From Nocardioides sp. (GTDB lineage Bacteria > Actinomycetota > Actinomycetes > Propionibacteriales > Nocardioidaceae): a stretch of DNA of 32,851 bases. Positions 22,874 through 30,883 of this stretch are shown piece after piece. Under the pieces are notes generated by a model that was not told the origin of the DNA, did not search any database, and saw only the letters and a list, made by a program, of their open reading frames with translations. The position numbers and the translations under genes are program-made. Every line of letters begins with the position of its first letter. The stretch's first letter is position 1. The stretch is taken from contig NZ_JANINT010000151.1 in NCBI RefSeq assembly GCF_024509035.1, positions 1 to 32,851 on the forward strand, written 5' to 3'.

Positions 22874-23242
22874 GTGGACCTCGTCCAGATCGCGCAGCGC
22901 GCCGACGACCTCGAGCGGGCGACCGCCTTCTACACGATGCTGCTCGGCGTCCCGCCGCTCGCGAGGTACGACCCGCCGGGCCTGGTCTTCTTCGACCTCG
23001 GTGGGACCCGGGTGATGATCGAGCGGGGCGCGTCCAGCGCGACGATCTACCTCCGCGTCGAGGACATCACCGCGACCCTCGCCCGCCTCGGCGACGCCGG
23101 CGCGGTGGTCGAGTCCGAGCCGCACCTGATCTTCACCCACGCCAACGACACGCTCGGGCCGGTCGGCACCGACGAGTGGCAGGCCTTCGTCCGCGACTCC
23201 GAGGGCAACCTCGTGGGTCTCGTCGAGCACCGGCCGCGGTGA
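22874..23242 (+). CDS. VOC (glyoxalase/bleomycin-resistance/dioxygenase) superfamily protein
   Basis: This 122-residue protein starts at GTG 22874. It has the paired beta-alpha-beta-beta-beta pattern of the VOC fold: D-L-E-R-A-T-A-F-Y-T-M-L-L-G, then L-V-F-F-D-L-G-G-T-R-V-M-I-E, then T-I-Y-L-R-V-E-D-I-T-A, then A-F-V-R-D-S-E-G-N-L-V-G-L-V-E. Metal-site residues typical of the superfamily (His in the first strand, Glu in the last) are only partly present, so substrate cannot be assigned. The GDPD start follows 7 bp later, suggesting co-transcription. Confidence 0.82.
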   Translation: MDLVQIAQRADDLERATAFYTMLLGVPPLARYDPPGLVFFDLGGTRVMIERGASSATIYLRVEDITATLARLGDAGAVVESEPHLIFTHANDTLGPVGTDEWQAFVRDSEGNLVGLVEHRPR

Positions 23243-23249
23243 CCGCACG

Positions 23250-24047
23250 GTGAGGCCGCAGGTCGTCGCGCACCGGGGCGCGAGCTACGAGAACGCCGAG
23301 CACACGCTGGGCGCCTACATCGCCGCCCTCGACGCCGGCGCCGACGCGTTGGAGTGCGACGTCCGCCTGACCGCCGACGGGCACCTCGTCTGCGTGCACG
23401 ACCGGGACCTGCGGCGTACGGCGCGCACCCGCGGCCTGGTCTCGACGATGGAGCTGGCCGAGCTCGACGAGCTGGACTTCGCCTCGTGGAAGAACCCCTG
23501 GGCCGACCTCGACGACGAGGCGCCGGCCCGTGACGAGCGGCTCGACCGCGTCCTGACGCTGCGCACGCTGCTGGAGACGGTCACCGACTACGAGCGCCCG
23601 GTCGAGCTCGCGATCGAGACCAAGCACCCGACGCGGTACGGCGGCCTGGTGGAGCGTCGCCTCGTCGAGGAGCTGCGCCGCGTGGGCTGGGACCGCCCGG
23701 GCTCGCCGGTGCGGGTGATGAGCTTCTCGTGGACCGCGCTGCAGCGGCTGGAACGTCTCGCCCCGGGCGTCCAGCTGGTCCTGCTGATCGAGCACGCCCG
23801 CCACTGGCCGTTCCTGCGCCGGCTGCTGGGCGACGACTGGCTGGTGGGGCCGGGGATCGGCGAGCTCATGGAGCACCCGCGTCTCGGTCGTCGCATCACG
23901 CGCAGCGGCCACGACATGCACGTGTGGACCGTGAACACCCCGGCCGAGCTGGAGCGCTGCCTGGAGCTCGGCGTCAAGGCCGTCATCACCGACCGCCCGG
24001 CGTACGTGCAGGACCTGCTCGACCGGCGCGGCGAGATCAACCACTAG
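23250..24047 (+). CDS. Glycerophosphodiester phosphodiesterase
   Basis: This 265-residue cytosolic enzyme (no signal peptide) hydrolyses glycerophosphodiesters to glycerol-3-phosphate and an alcohol. Signature residues are present: H8-R9-G-A, E35 and D37 in A-L-E-C-D-V-R-L-T-A-D-G, and H50 in C-V-H-D. Later strands V-E-L-A-I-E-T-K-H and the C-terminal M-H-V-W-T-V-N-T are typical of the TIM-barrel GDPD family. The start at 23250 follows the VOC stop closely. The stop codon TAG doubles as the start of the next gene's probable -10 box. Confidence 0.93.
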   Translation: MRPQVVAHRGASYENAEHTLGAYIAALDAGADALECDVRLTADGHLVCVHDRDLRRTARTRGLVSTMELAELDELDFASWKNPWADLDDEAPARDERLDRVLTLRTLLETVTDYERPVELAIETKHPTRYGGLVERRLVEELRRVGWDRPGSPVRVMSFSWTALQRLERLAPGVQLVLLIEHARHWPFLRRLLGDDWLVGPGIGELMEHPRLGRRITRSGHDMHVWTVNTPAELERCLELGVKAVITDRPAYVQDLLDRRGEINH

Positions 24048-24050
24048 GGT
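24045..24050 (+). promoter_or_regulatory. -10 box of a leaderless DUF5926 gene transcript
   Basis: TAGGGT stands 7 bases before ATG 24058 and overlaps the GDPD stop codon. Confidence 0.45.
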
Positions 24051-24057
24051 CGCCGGC

Positions 24058-25008
24058 ATGGCGAAGAAGTCCCGCACCAAGGCCCGCGACCACCAGCCCG
24101 CAGCGGGGGAGGTCGGCCCGCGGCAGCCGTGCCCGTGCGGGTCCGGCAAGCGCTACAAGGCCTGCCACGGCTCGGCCGACGGTGCGCCGACGCCGTTCGT
24201 CAGCCGTCCGTTCGAGGGGCTGCCCTCGGAGTGCGACATCGTCGCCATGCGTGAGCTGGTCCCGGCCGCGACCGCGCGGCTGACGCTGGTCGACGACCCC
24301 GACCGCGCGGTGGAGCTCTGCACGCTGCTGCCGATGGCGGCGCCCGCCATGGTGCGCGACAGCGGCGAGATCTGGCTCGGCCTCCAGGTGCAGCACAACT
24401 TCGGCGACCCGGCCCGCGACCTGGGTGCGGTGCTCACCAAGGCGCTGAGCGCCGACGCCGGCATCGTGGGGCTCACCGACCCTCCGGGCGAGGGCCCGCG
24501 ACTGCAGGACCTCGTGCGTGGTGCGGACGCCGGCGTGCGGCTCGACGTCACCGTCCACGACGGCTTCGACTTCTGGATCGGCGACATCCCGGTCGAGGAC
24601 CGCGCCGCGATGGCCGCGGCCCTCGAGCAGGCCAACGCCTCGGCGATGCCGACCGCGCGGCTGACCGGCGTCGAGGCGGCGTACTGGACCAACGTCGGCA
24701 CCAAGGAGCACCTGCGCTGGGTGATGCCCGAGCCCGAGGACCGGCTGCTCGACGCCCTCGCCCGCCTGCACGCCCGGGGTGCGGACGTGCTCGTGGACGG
24801 GTCGCGGTTCGTCGGCATGTTCCGGGCCCACGGACTGCTGACCCCGGTGTGGGACCTCCCGGTCGGCACCGGCCCCGAGCCGCTCGAGGAGCCCGCCGAG
24901 CGCTTCGCCGCCGACCTCGCCGAGGCGCTGGCCGACACCTCCGACCTCACCCCCGACGAGCGGGCCGCGCGCTCGGGTCTGGCCAACCGACAGGTCACCA
25001 TCCGGTAA
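24058..25008 (+). CDS. DUF5926 family protein with N-terminal SEC-C zinc motif
   Basis: This 316-residue protein starts at ATG 24058. Residues 24-38 are a SEC-C metal-binding motif (P-C-P-C-G-S-G-K-R-Y-K-A-C-H-G; C25, C27, C36, H37), as found at the end of SecA and in many unrelated proteins. The remaining 270 residues match what I know as the actinobacterial DUF5926 body, with A-A-Y-W-T-N-V-G-T-K-E-H-L-R-W and F-V-G-M-F-R-A-H-G-L-L-T-P-V-W-D-L. Function is not established. The N-terminus M-A-K-K-S-R-T-K is basic. The gene is followed by a clear terminator. No membrane segments are seen. Confidence 0.85.
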   Translation: MAKKSRTKARDHQPAAGEVGPRQPCPCGSGKRYKACHGSADGAPTPFVSRPFEGLPSECDIVAMRELVPAATARLTLVDDPDRAVELCTLLPMAAPAMVRDSGEIWLGLQVQHNFGDPARDLGAVLTKALSADAGIVGLTDPPGEGPRLQDLVRGADAGVRLDVTVHDGFDFWIGDIPVEDRAAMAAALEQANASAMPTARLTGVEAAYWTNVGTKEHLRWVMPEPEDRLLDALARLHARGADVLVDGSRFVGMFRAHGLLTPVWDLPVGTGPEPLEEPAERFAADLAEALADTSDLTPDERAARSGLANRQVTIR

Positions 25009-25070
25009 AAAGCTCCGGCCCGGGCGTGGGGGAGTTGTGCCAGCCTCCGTCGGCCACGTAGATTCGCAAC

Positions 25071-25114
25071 GCCCGGTCGTTGTCGTGTCCCCCGTCGGCA
25101 ACGGCCGGGCTTTT
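25071..25114 (+). terminator. Rho-independent terminator after the DUF5926 gene
   Basis: GCCCGGTCGTTG (25071-25082) pairs with CAACGGCCGGGC (25099-25110), with one mismatch, and TTTT follows. It sits between convergent genes and the stem could serve both directions. Confidence 0.75.
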
Positions 25115-25134
25115 CGCTGCCCGGGCGGCTCCGC

Positions 25135-25977
25135 TCAGTCGAGCACGTGGGCCGCGAACGCCTCGACGTTCTGGGGAGCCAGGTCCAGGTAGAGCCCGGG
25201 CTCGATGAGCTCGAGCTCGCTCACCACCAGGTCGCCCTCCCAGCGCAGCAGGTCGACGCGGGCGTACGACGGCGTGCGGCCGAGCAGCTTCGCCGCGACC
25301 GCCACGGTCCGTTCGGCGAGCGACACGGCGTCGGGGTCGAGGTCGACCGCGGCGGTGGTGCCGCCGTGCTCCTCCTGCACCCGGATGCCGGCGGCGGGCG
25401 GGGTCTTGCGCAACTGGCTGACCGCGGCGCCGCCGAAGACGTAGACGGACGTCTCGCCCTCGGTGCGTACCGACCCGACGACCGGCTGCACGATCCACGG
25501 ACCGGCCGTCAGGGTCGCCAACCGGTGGTCGTCGAGGGCCCCGGCGACCACCAGCCCCACCCCCGAGGCGCCCACCCGAGGCTTGATCACGACGCTCCCG
25601 TGGTCGGCGAGCCCGGCGGCCAGGCCGGCGACCAGGCCGTCGGCCTCCACCGACCTGGTCGGCACGACCGGGACGTGCTCGGCGAGGTCGAGCAGGTAGC
25701 GCTTGTCGCCGTTCCAGGCGAGGACGTCCGTGCCGGGCACGAGCCGGGTGACCGCCTCCACCCGCCGCGCCCACGCGAGGAACTCGGCGTACCTGCGGTG
25801 GTAGTCCCAGGTCGAGCGGACCACCACGGCGTCCGCCGCCGCCCAGTCGATGCCCGGGTCGCTCCACACCGCCCAGGACGCGCGCACGCCACGGCGGGCG
25901 AGCGCCTCGACCAGGAGGTCGGCCCCGGCCTCGCCGGTGGGGACCAGCTCGAACGTGGCCAGGAGGATCGTGGGCAT
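25135..25977 (-). CDS. ATP-grasp domain protein
   Basis: This 280-residue protein starts at ATG 25977. The N-terminal third is a Rossmann-like part (L-V-E-A-L-A-R-R-G-V; V-V-R-S-T-W-D-Y). The middle carries the ATP-grasp lysine strand V-V-I-K-P-R-V-G-A-S-G-V-G, then W-I-V-Q-P-V-V, then E-G-E-T-S-V-Y-V-F, and the late R-V-D-L-L ... S-E-L-E-L-I-E-P metal-binding segment. This resembles the RimK/glutathione-synthetase-like group, which ligates carboxylates to amines or thiols. Substrate is unknown. It is the last of three closely spaced minus-strand genes after the cyclic-nucleotide-binding and cyclase genes (14 bp gap), so the ligase may be tied to cyclic nucleotide signalling. That link is inference. 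Confidence 0.82.
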   Translation of the reverse strand: MPTILLATFELVPTGEAGADLLVEALARRGVRASWAVWSDPGIDWAAADAVVVRSTWDYHRRYAEFLAWARRVEAVTRLVPGTDVLAWNGDKRYLLDLAEHVPVVPTRSVEADGLVAGLAAGLADHGSVVIKPRVGASGVGLVVAGALDDHRLATLTAGPWIVQPVVGSVRTEGETSVYVFGGAAVSQLRKTPPAAGIRVQEEHGGTTAAVDLDPDAVSLAERTVAVAAKLLGRTPSYARVDLLRWEGDLVVSELELIEPGLYLDLAPQNVEAFAAHVLD

Positions 25978-25991
25978 GGGCCCCATCCTGC

Positions 25992-27011
25992 TCAGGGGCT
26001 GCTGCGGCGCAGCACCCAGGGCTGCAGCTTGGCGTAGCCCTTGACCGAGACCCGCCGCGCGCGGCGCAGGACGTACGGCGAGGCCGGGTCGGCGTCCCCC
26101 GCGCCCTGGGTGTCCTCGGCGTCGTCGTCGGGACCGCCGGTCAGCGCCTGGTAGCAGCCGCGGTCGACCAGGACGGCCCCCGGCCGGGCCACCGACGTCA
26201 ACCGGGCCGCCACGTTGACCGTGGGTCCGTACACGTCGCCGAGCCGGCTGACCACGTCGCCGTACGCGATGCCGGCGCGCACGGAGGGGAACGGATCGCC
26301 GTCGTCGGCGCCCCGCGCGGTCATCTCGAGCGCCGCCTCGGCGGCGTCCTCGGCGCGGTCGGCGACGAAGAGGACCTCGTCGCCGATCGTCTTGATGATC
26401 CGGCCACCGCGATCCACGACGAGGGCGGTCGCGGTGTCCTCGAAGTGCTCGAGCCAGGCCACCAGCTCGGCCTCGTCGAGGCTCTTGCTGCGGGAGGTGT
26501 AGCCGACGATGTCGACGAAGCAGACCGCCATCGTGCTCGCGGGCGTGCTGGCCGCCTCGACGGCGAGGGAGCGGCTGGTGGCGCTCGCCAGGTGGCGCCG
26601 CCAGACATAGCTCTGCAGCGACTCGATGCGGGGCAGCACCGACTGCGCGAGGTCGGTGAGGCGGTGGGCCGGGTCGGGGTCGGCGACCGCGAGGTCGGCC
26701 AGCAGCGAGGTCTGCCACTCCGCGAGCCGGGCGTAGCTGCGCCCCCAGGTGCGCACCAGTGCGGCCTGGGAGTCGGGGCCGATGACGCCGAGCTCCATCA
26801 GCTCCCGGGCCAGTCGCAGCGCCTCGACGTCGGCCTCGGTGAACGCGAGGTCCTCCGGCGCGGTGCGCGGGAAGCCGAGCAGCTGCCACAGCTGCTCGGC
26901 GACCTCGATCGGCACGCCCGCCCGCTCGGCGACGTCCCCACGGGTGAGGTGGGGCAGCGCGCCGAGGAGCAGCTCCTCGACGGTCTCCTGGGCTCCTGCG
27001 AGGTCGCTCAC
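25992..27011 (-). CDS. Class III adenylate/guanylate cyclase with N-terminal regulatory domain
   Basis: This 339-residue protein starts at GTG 27011. Residues 1-150 are helical and resemble the N-terminal regulatory domain seen in Rv1264-type mycobacterial cyclases. The catalytic domain (about 158-335) has metal ligands D167 (V-C-F-V-D-I-V-G-Y-T) and D211 (I-K-T-I-G-D-E-V-L-F), K207 at the purine-selecting position, and the transition-state Asn and Arg in P-T-V-N-V-A-A-R-L. Only one catalytic domain is present, so it must act as a homodimer. Lys at the selector position favours ATP, hence cAMP. No membrane segment is seen. It is 23 bp downstream of a stand-alone cyclic-nucleotide-binding protein gene. 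Confidence 0.9.
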   Translation of the reverse strand: MSDLAGAQETVEELLLGALPHLTRGDVAERAGVPIEVAEQLWQLLGFPRTAPEDLAFTEADVEALRLARELMELGVIGPDSQAALVRTWGRSYARLAEWQTSLLADLAVADPDPAHRLTDLAQSVLPRIESLQSYVWRRHLASATSRSLAVEAASTPASTMAVCFVDIVGYTSRSKSLDEAELVAWLEHFEDTATALVVDRGGRIIKTIGDEVLFVADRAEDAAEAALEMTARGADDGDPFPSVRAGIAYGDVVSRLGDVYGPTVNVAARLTSVARPGAVLVDRGCYQALTGGPDDDAEDTQGAGDADPASPYVLRRARRVSVKGYAKLQPWVLRRSSP

Positions 27012-27034
27012 GTCATGGGGCGGTGGGTGCTCGG

Positions 27035-27409
27035 TCAGCGCGGACCGAACCGTTCCCGCGCGATGGCCTCGAGCGCCGCGTGGAACGACGGCATCTCGTC
27101 GCTGAGCCGGCGTACGGCGTCGTCGGTGAAGTGGATGAGCTCGAGCGGGGTCAGCGCCACGATCGAGGCGGTCCGCAGCGAGTGGTTGACGATCGCCGCC
27201 TCGCCCACGATGTCGCCCGGCCCGAGCTGGGCGATCTCCTGGCCGTGGTGGCGCACCGAGACGGTGCCGTTGAGGATGATGTACGCCTTGTCGGCAGGGG
27301 TCTGCTCCCAGATCGGCGACCACCCCTGGGGCAGGTGGATGCGCGTGCCGGCAGCGGCGATCCGTGCGATCTCCTCGGGCGTGAACGCGTCGTAGAACGA
27401 CTGAGCCAT
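27035..27409 (-). CDS. Stand-alone cyclic-nucleotide-binding domain protein (Crp/Fnr type)
   Basis: This 124-residue protein starts at ATG 27409, with GAGAGG upstream. It is only the sensor beta-roll: I-H-L-P-Q-G-W-S-P-I-W-E-Q, A-Y-I-I-L-N-G-T-V-S-V, and the phosphate-binding cassette G-D-I-V-G-E-A-A-I-V ... R-T-A-S-I-V-A-L with its conserved Glu and Arg. A C-terminal helix F-H-A-A-L-E-A-I-A-R-E-R-F follows. The DNA-binding winged helix of Crp is absent, so it must act by protein contacts. It lies directly upstream of the cyclase gene and is probably a reader of its product. Confidence 0.87.
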   Translation of the reverse strand: MAQSFYDAFTPEEIARIAAAGTRIHLPQGWSPIWEQTPADKAYIILNGTVSVRHHGQEIAQLGPGDIVGEAAIVNHSLRTASIVALTPLELIHFTDDAVRRLSDEMPSFHAALEAIARERFGPR

Positions 27410-27546
27410 GGATGCCTCTCGCGGTAGTCCTCCCCGCAGGCGATCCTTCCCGAGCGGGGCCTCCGTGTAAACGGGGCCTGGTGATCGCAGCGAGGCCAGC
27501 CGAACCCCCCGAAGCGTGGGAGCGCTCCCCCGACCTCCCGAGCGGG

Positions 27547-28779
27547 TCAAGAGACGAGCGGCGCGCGGGAGATCGGGCAGCTCATGCAGCGGGGGCCGCC
27601 GCGGCCCGAGCCGAGCTCGGAGCCGGCGATCCGGACGACCTCGATGCCGGCCGACTCCAGCCGGGCGTTGGTCTCGTCGTTGCGCTCGTAGGCGACGGCC
27701 ACCCGCGGGGCGAGCGCGAGGGTGTTGTTGCCGTCGTCCCACTGCTCGCGCTCGGCGGTGACCGGGTCGAGGCCGGTGTCGATCTGGTGCAGCGTGTCGA
27801 TGCCCATCGCCTTCGCGGCGGCCACGAGGAACGGCTCGGCGTCGGCCACCGCGAGCGTCAGGTCGCGGTCGTCCTCGGCGTGGCCGGCCAGCGTGACGGC
27901 GTAGGCCTGCAGCGAGTCGGCGACGTTGGGGTACATCACGATCTTGTCGACGTCGACCATCGTGCACACGGTGTCGAGGTGCATGGTGGCGCGCTCCTGC
28001 GTGATGGGTACGGCGAGCACCGTGTGCGCGAGGTCCGCGTGGAAGACCTGTCGGGCGAACCGCTCCACCCCCGCGGGCGTGGTCCGCTCGCCGACGCCGA
28101 CCGCGATCACGCCGGGGGCGAGCAGCAGGACGTCGCCGCCCTCGACGTGCTCGTGGTGCCAGCCGTGGATCTTGCGGGTGCCCTGGAAGCGCGGGTGCTC
28201 GGTGTAGATCAGCTCGGTGAGCTGGGTCTCCCGCGAGCGCGCGGGCATCGCCAGGGAGGTCACCGCCACCCGGTCGCGCACCCACACCGAGGAGTCGCGG
28301 GTGAACAGCAGGTTGGGCAGCGGGTCGACGAGGAAGTCGTCGCTGGCCAGCAGCGAGGTGACCAGGCCGAAGCCGCCGCGCACCTCGTCGTTGCGGATGC
28401 CGGCGGTGAGGTGGCCGGTGAGCTCCTCGGGCGAGGCGTCGTGGAGGAAGCGAGCCAGGTAGCCGCGCATCGTGTCGCCGAGGTGGAGGCCCGCCAGCGC
28501 CGTGGTGATCGCGTGGTTGCGCGCGATCTCGCTGGCCAGGGTCTCGGTGAGCAGCTCGGTCAGGTAGAGCACCTCGACGTCGCGCTCGCGCAGCGCGGCG
28601 GCGAACGCGTCGTGCTCGTCCTGCGCCCGGCTCACCCACGGGATGCCGTCGAACAGCAGCCGGTCGTTGTTGCGGGGGGTCAGCCGCTTGAGCTCGTCGC
28701 CCGGTCGGTGGAGAAGGACGGTCTGCAGCCTGCCGACCTCGCTGTCGGCGCCGTGCGGTGAGGACATGCCCAGACTCAT
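27547..28779 (-). CDS. arcA: Arginine deiminase
   Basis: This 410-residue protein starts at ATG 28779 (ATG 28767 is an alternative). It converts arginine to citrulline and ammonia. Signatures of the guanidino-modifying enzyme fold are all present: [40 protein letters not shown], and the C-terminal nucleophile C398 in G-G-P-R-C-M-S-C-P. Length is normal. No arcB, arcC or arcD is nearby, so the full energy-yielding deiminase pathway is not encoded here. The gene stands alone between a terminator-poor intergenic region and larC. Confidence 0.95.
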   Translation of the reverse strand: MSLGMSSPHGADSEVGRLQTVLLHRPGDELKRLTPRNNDRLLFDGIPWVSRAQDEHDAFAAALRERDVEVLYLTELLTETLASEIARNHAITTALAGLHLGDTMRGYLARFLHDASPEELTGHLTAGIRNDEVRGGFGLVTSLLASDDFLVDPLPNLLFTRDSSVWVRDRVAVTSLAMPARSRETQLTELIYTEHPRFQGTRKIHGWHHEHVEGGDVLLLAPGVIAVGVGERTTPAGVERFARQVFHADLAHTVLAVPITQERATMHLDTVCTMVDVDKIVMYPNVADSLQAYAVTLAGHAEDDRDLTLAVADAEPFLVAAAKAMGIDTLHQIDTGLDPVTAEREQWDDGNNTLALAPRVAVAYERNDETNARLESAGIEVVRIAGSELGSGRGGPRCMSCPISRAPLVS

Positions 28780-28785
28780 GCCGTG

Positions 28786-28791
28786 ACTCTA
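28786..28791 (-). promoter_or_regulatory. -10 box of a leaderless arcA transcript
   Basis: TAGAGT on the minus strand is 6 bases before ATG 28779 and shares its TAG with the larC stop codon. Confidence 0.5.
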
Positions 28792-29943
28792 GGCGGTGTC
28801 GCCCAGGAAGGCCCGGGCCAGCGCGGCGGCCTCGGCGAGCACGTCGGCCACCGGTCGGCCGAGCTCGGCGGCGGCGCGGGCGACGTCGTCGTACTCCGGC
28901 TGGGCGTTGACGAGGACGCCGTCGTGGCGCGCCAGCTTGACCGCGACCCGCCGCCCCTCGACCTCGACGGCGACCATCTCGCGGTCCAGCGCGTGCTTGG
29001 TGACCGGCTGCTCGCGCAGCCCGATGGTGCTGGTCTGGCGGAAGATCGCGGATCGGACGGCGTCGGCGCGCCCCGCGTCGACGAGCACGCTGAGCGTGTG
29101 GGCGGGGCGGCCCTTCTTCATGAGGATCGGGGTCAACCACGCGTCGGATGCGCCGGCCGCGAGCAGCGCCGTCAGCACCGCCGGCCACACCCGCGGATCG
29201 AGGTCGTCGACGTTGCACTCCAGCAGCAGCGGCGCCCCCGCGCCCGCTCCCGGCTCGCCCACGAACAGCCGCAGCACGTTGGCGTGCCCCTCGGGGTCGC
29301 GGCCGCCCGCGCCGACACCGATCCGGTCGACCGCCATCGCGGGCTGGGGGCCGTACGCCGTGGCGAGAGTGGTGAGCAGTGCCGCGCCGGTCGGGGTGCA
29401 CAGCTCCATCGCGACCGGGCCGGCGTACGTCGGCACCCCGCGCAGCAGCTCGGCCACCGCGGGCGGGGGCACCGGCAGGACGCCGTGCGCGGTCTGCACC
29501 GTGCCCGACCCGACGGCCACCGGCGAGACGGTGACCGAGGTCGCGCCCAGGTGCTCGAAGCCCGCGCAGACGCCGACCACGTCGGCGATCGCGTCGAGCG
29601 CGCCGACCTCGTGGAAGTGCACGTCGTCGGCCGGCACGCCGTGGACCGCCCCCTCGGCGGCCGCGAGCCGCTCGAAGACCCGCAGCGCGAGGCCGCACCC
29701 GTCGAGCAGCGCCCGGACATCGCGCCACGTGCGGTGGTGGTGGGACTCGGCGACCTCGACGTGCACGCGGGTGGCCGCGAGACCGCCGCGGCGCACGTCC
29801 TCGACGCGCAGCGTGACGGGCTCCGGCGCGACCGCGCCGACGGCCTCCTGCAGCACGGCCAGCGGGACGCCCGCGCCGACGAGGGCGCCGAGCAGCATGT
29901 CGCCGCTGGCGCCCGCGGAGCCGTCGACCCAGACGCTCGTCAT
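28789..29943 (-). CDS. larC: Nickel-pincer cofactor biosynthesis protein LarC
   Basis: This 384-residue protein inserts nickel into the pincer nucleotide cofactor used by LarA-type racemases. Family marks are D-G-S-A-G-A-S-G-D-M-L-L-G-A-L at the N-terminus, H-F-H-E-V-G-A-L-D-A-I-A-D in the middle, E-L-C-T-P-T-G-A-A-L-L, and E-C-N-V-D-D-L-D-P-R ... I-L-M-K-K-G-R-P-A-H in the C-terminal half. A His-rich metal segment S-H-H-H-R-T is present. Some LarC proteins need a programmed frameshift between two halves; here both halves are in one open frame. The start overlaps the larB stop as ATGA. Confidence 0.93.
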   Translation of the reverse strand: MTSVWVDGSAGASGDMLLGALVGAGVPLAVLQEAVGAVAPEPVTLRVEDVRRGGLAATRVHVEVAESHHHRTWRDVRALLDGCGLALRVFERLAAAEGAVHGVPADDVHFHEVGALDAIADVVGVCAGFEHLGATSVTVSPVAVGSGTVQTAHGVLPVPPPAVAELLRGVPTYAGPVAMELCTPTGAALLTTLATAYGPQPAMAVDRIGVGAGGRDPEGHANVLRLFVGEPGAGAGAPLLLECNVDDLDPRVWPAVLTALLAAGASDAWLTPILMKKGRPAHTLSVLVDAGRADAVRSAIFRQTSTIGLREQPVTKHALDREMVAVEVEGRRVAVKLARHDGVLVNAQPEYDDVARAAAELGRPVADVLAEAAALARAFLGDTA

Positions 29944-30638
29944 CGGGGCACCGACTGCCGCGCGACGCGTGCGGCGTGCACCCCCGCGCCGTAGCCGTTG
30001 TCGATGTTGACGACCGTGATGCCCGGTGCGCAGGAGTTCAGCATCGCCAGCAGCGCCGCGACCCCGCCCAGCGAGGCGCCGTAGCCGACGCTCGTCGGCA
30101 CGGCCACGATCGGTACGCCGGTCAGTCCACCGACCACGGAGGGCAGCGCGCCCTCCATCCCGGCGACGACCACGAGGCAGTCGGCGGCCTCCAGCCGGTC
30201 GCGCACGGCCAGCAGCCGGTGGAGCCCGGCGACACCGACGTCGGAGATGCGGTCGACCTCGGCGCCGTGGACCCGGACCGTGAGCGCGGCCTCCGCGGCG
30301 ACCGGCGCATCGGACGTGCCGGCGCTGACGACCGCGACCGTCCCGTGGGCCGCCGGCAGCGGGCCGACGGTGACCGCCCGGGCGACCGGGTCGACCGATG
30401 CGTGCGGCAGCGCCTCGGCGGCGGCACGCAGGGCCTCGTCGGCGACGCGGGTGGCGAGGACGGCGCGGTCGGGGTGCTTGTCGTGCAGGGCGCGCAGGAT
30501 CGAGACGATCTCGTCGGGGGTCTTGCCGGCGCCGTACACGACCTCGGGGTCGCCGGTGCGCGCGGCGCGGTCGAGGTCCACCCGCGCGAAGCCGAGGTCG
30601 GCGATGCGGGGGTCGGGCAGGTCCGCTGGCACGTCCAC
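29940..30638 (-). CDS. larB: Nickel-pincer cofactor biosynthesis protein LarB
   Basis: This 232-residue protein starts at GTG 30638. LarB carboxylates and hydrolyses nicotinic acid adenine dinucleotide in the first step of pincer cofactor synthesis. The C-terminal PurE-like domain is plain: V-V-S-A-G-T-S-D-A-P-V-A-A-E-A, A-G-M-E-G-A-L-P-S-V-V-G-G-L, V-P-I-V-A-V-P-T-S-V-G-Y-G, and N-I-D-N-G-Y-G-A-G near the end. It is translationally coupled to larC. The sulfur-insertion protein LarE and a LarA racemase are not within the window. Confidence 0.94.
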   Translation of the reverse strand: MDVPADLPDPRIADLGFARVDLDRAARTGDPEVVYGAGKTPDEIVSILRALHDKHPDRAVLATRVADEALRAAAEALPHASVDPVARAVTVGPLPAAHGTVAVVSAGTSDAPVAAEAALTVRVHGAEVDRISDVGVAGLHRLLAVRDRLEAADCLVVVAGMEGALPSVVGGLTGVPIVAVPTSVGYGASLGGVAALLAMLNSCAPGITVVNIDNGYGAGVHAARVARQSVPR

Positions 30639-30644
30639 GCGCCG

Positions 30645-30650
30645 AACCTA
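30645..30650 (-). promoter_or_regulatory. -10 box of a leaderless larB transcript
   Basis: TAGGTT on the minus strand is exactly 6 bases before GTG 30638. Confidence 0.5.
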
Positions 30651-30669
30651 CTCGTTCGGGCTAAGGGCA

Positions 30670-30879
30670 CGACTCCTGATCCGGATGCGCCTGCTACGCG
30701 GGCCTTCGCATCCGATCTGGCGGCGAAGTCGCCACCCCACGGAAAGCGCTCGCTGCGCTCGCGTTTCCGCGGGGACCCCGGCCGAGCACCGACTCGACGG
30801 GCCTCCGGCCCGCCTTCGCGCCTCCGCCTTGCCAGGGCGGCGCGAAATCCCGCTCGCGACGGCGCCGGATCAGGAGTCG
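30670..30879. repeat. 210-bp intergenic element bounded by a perfect 15-bp inverted repeat
   Basis: CGACTCCTGATCCGG at 30670-30684 is the exact reverse complement of 30865-30879. The inside is non-coding and rich in further hairpins, for example CGGAAA with TTTCCG around 30740-30770 and GGGCC with GGCCC near 30800. It fills nearly the whole gap between larB and pheA. It could be a small non-autonomous mobile or REP-like element, or a structured RNA/terminator. No obvious direct repeat flanks it. Confidence 0.65.
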
Positions 30880-30883
30880 GTCC

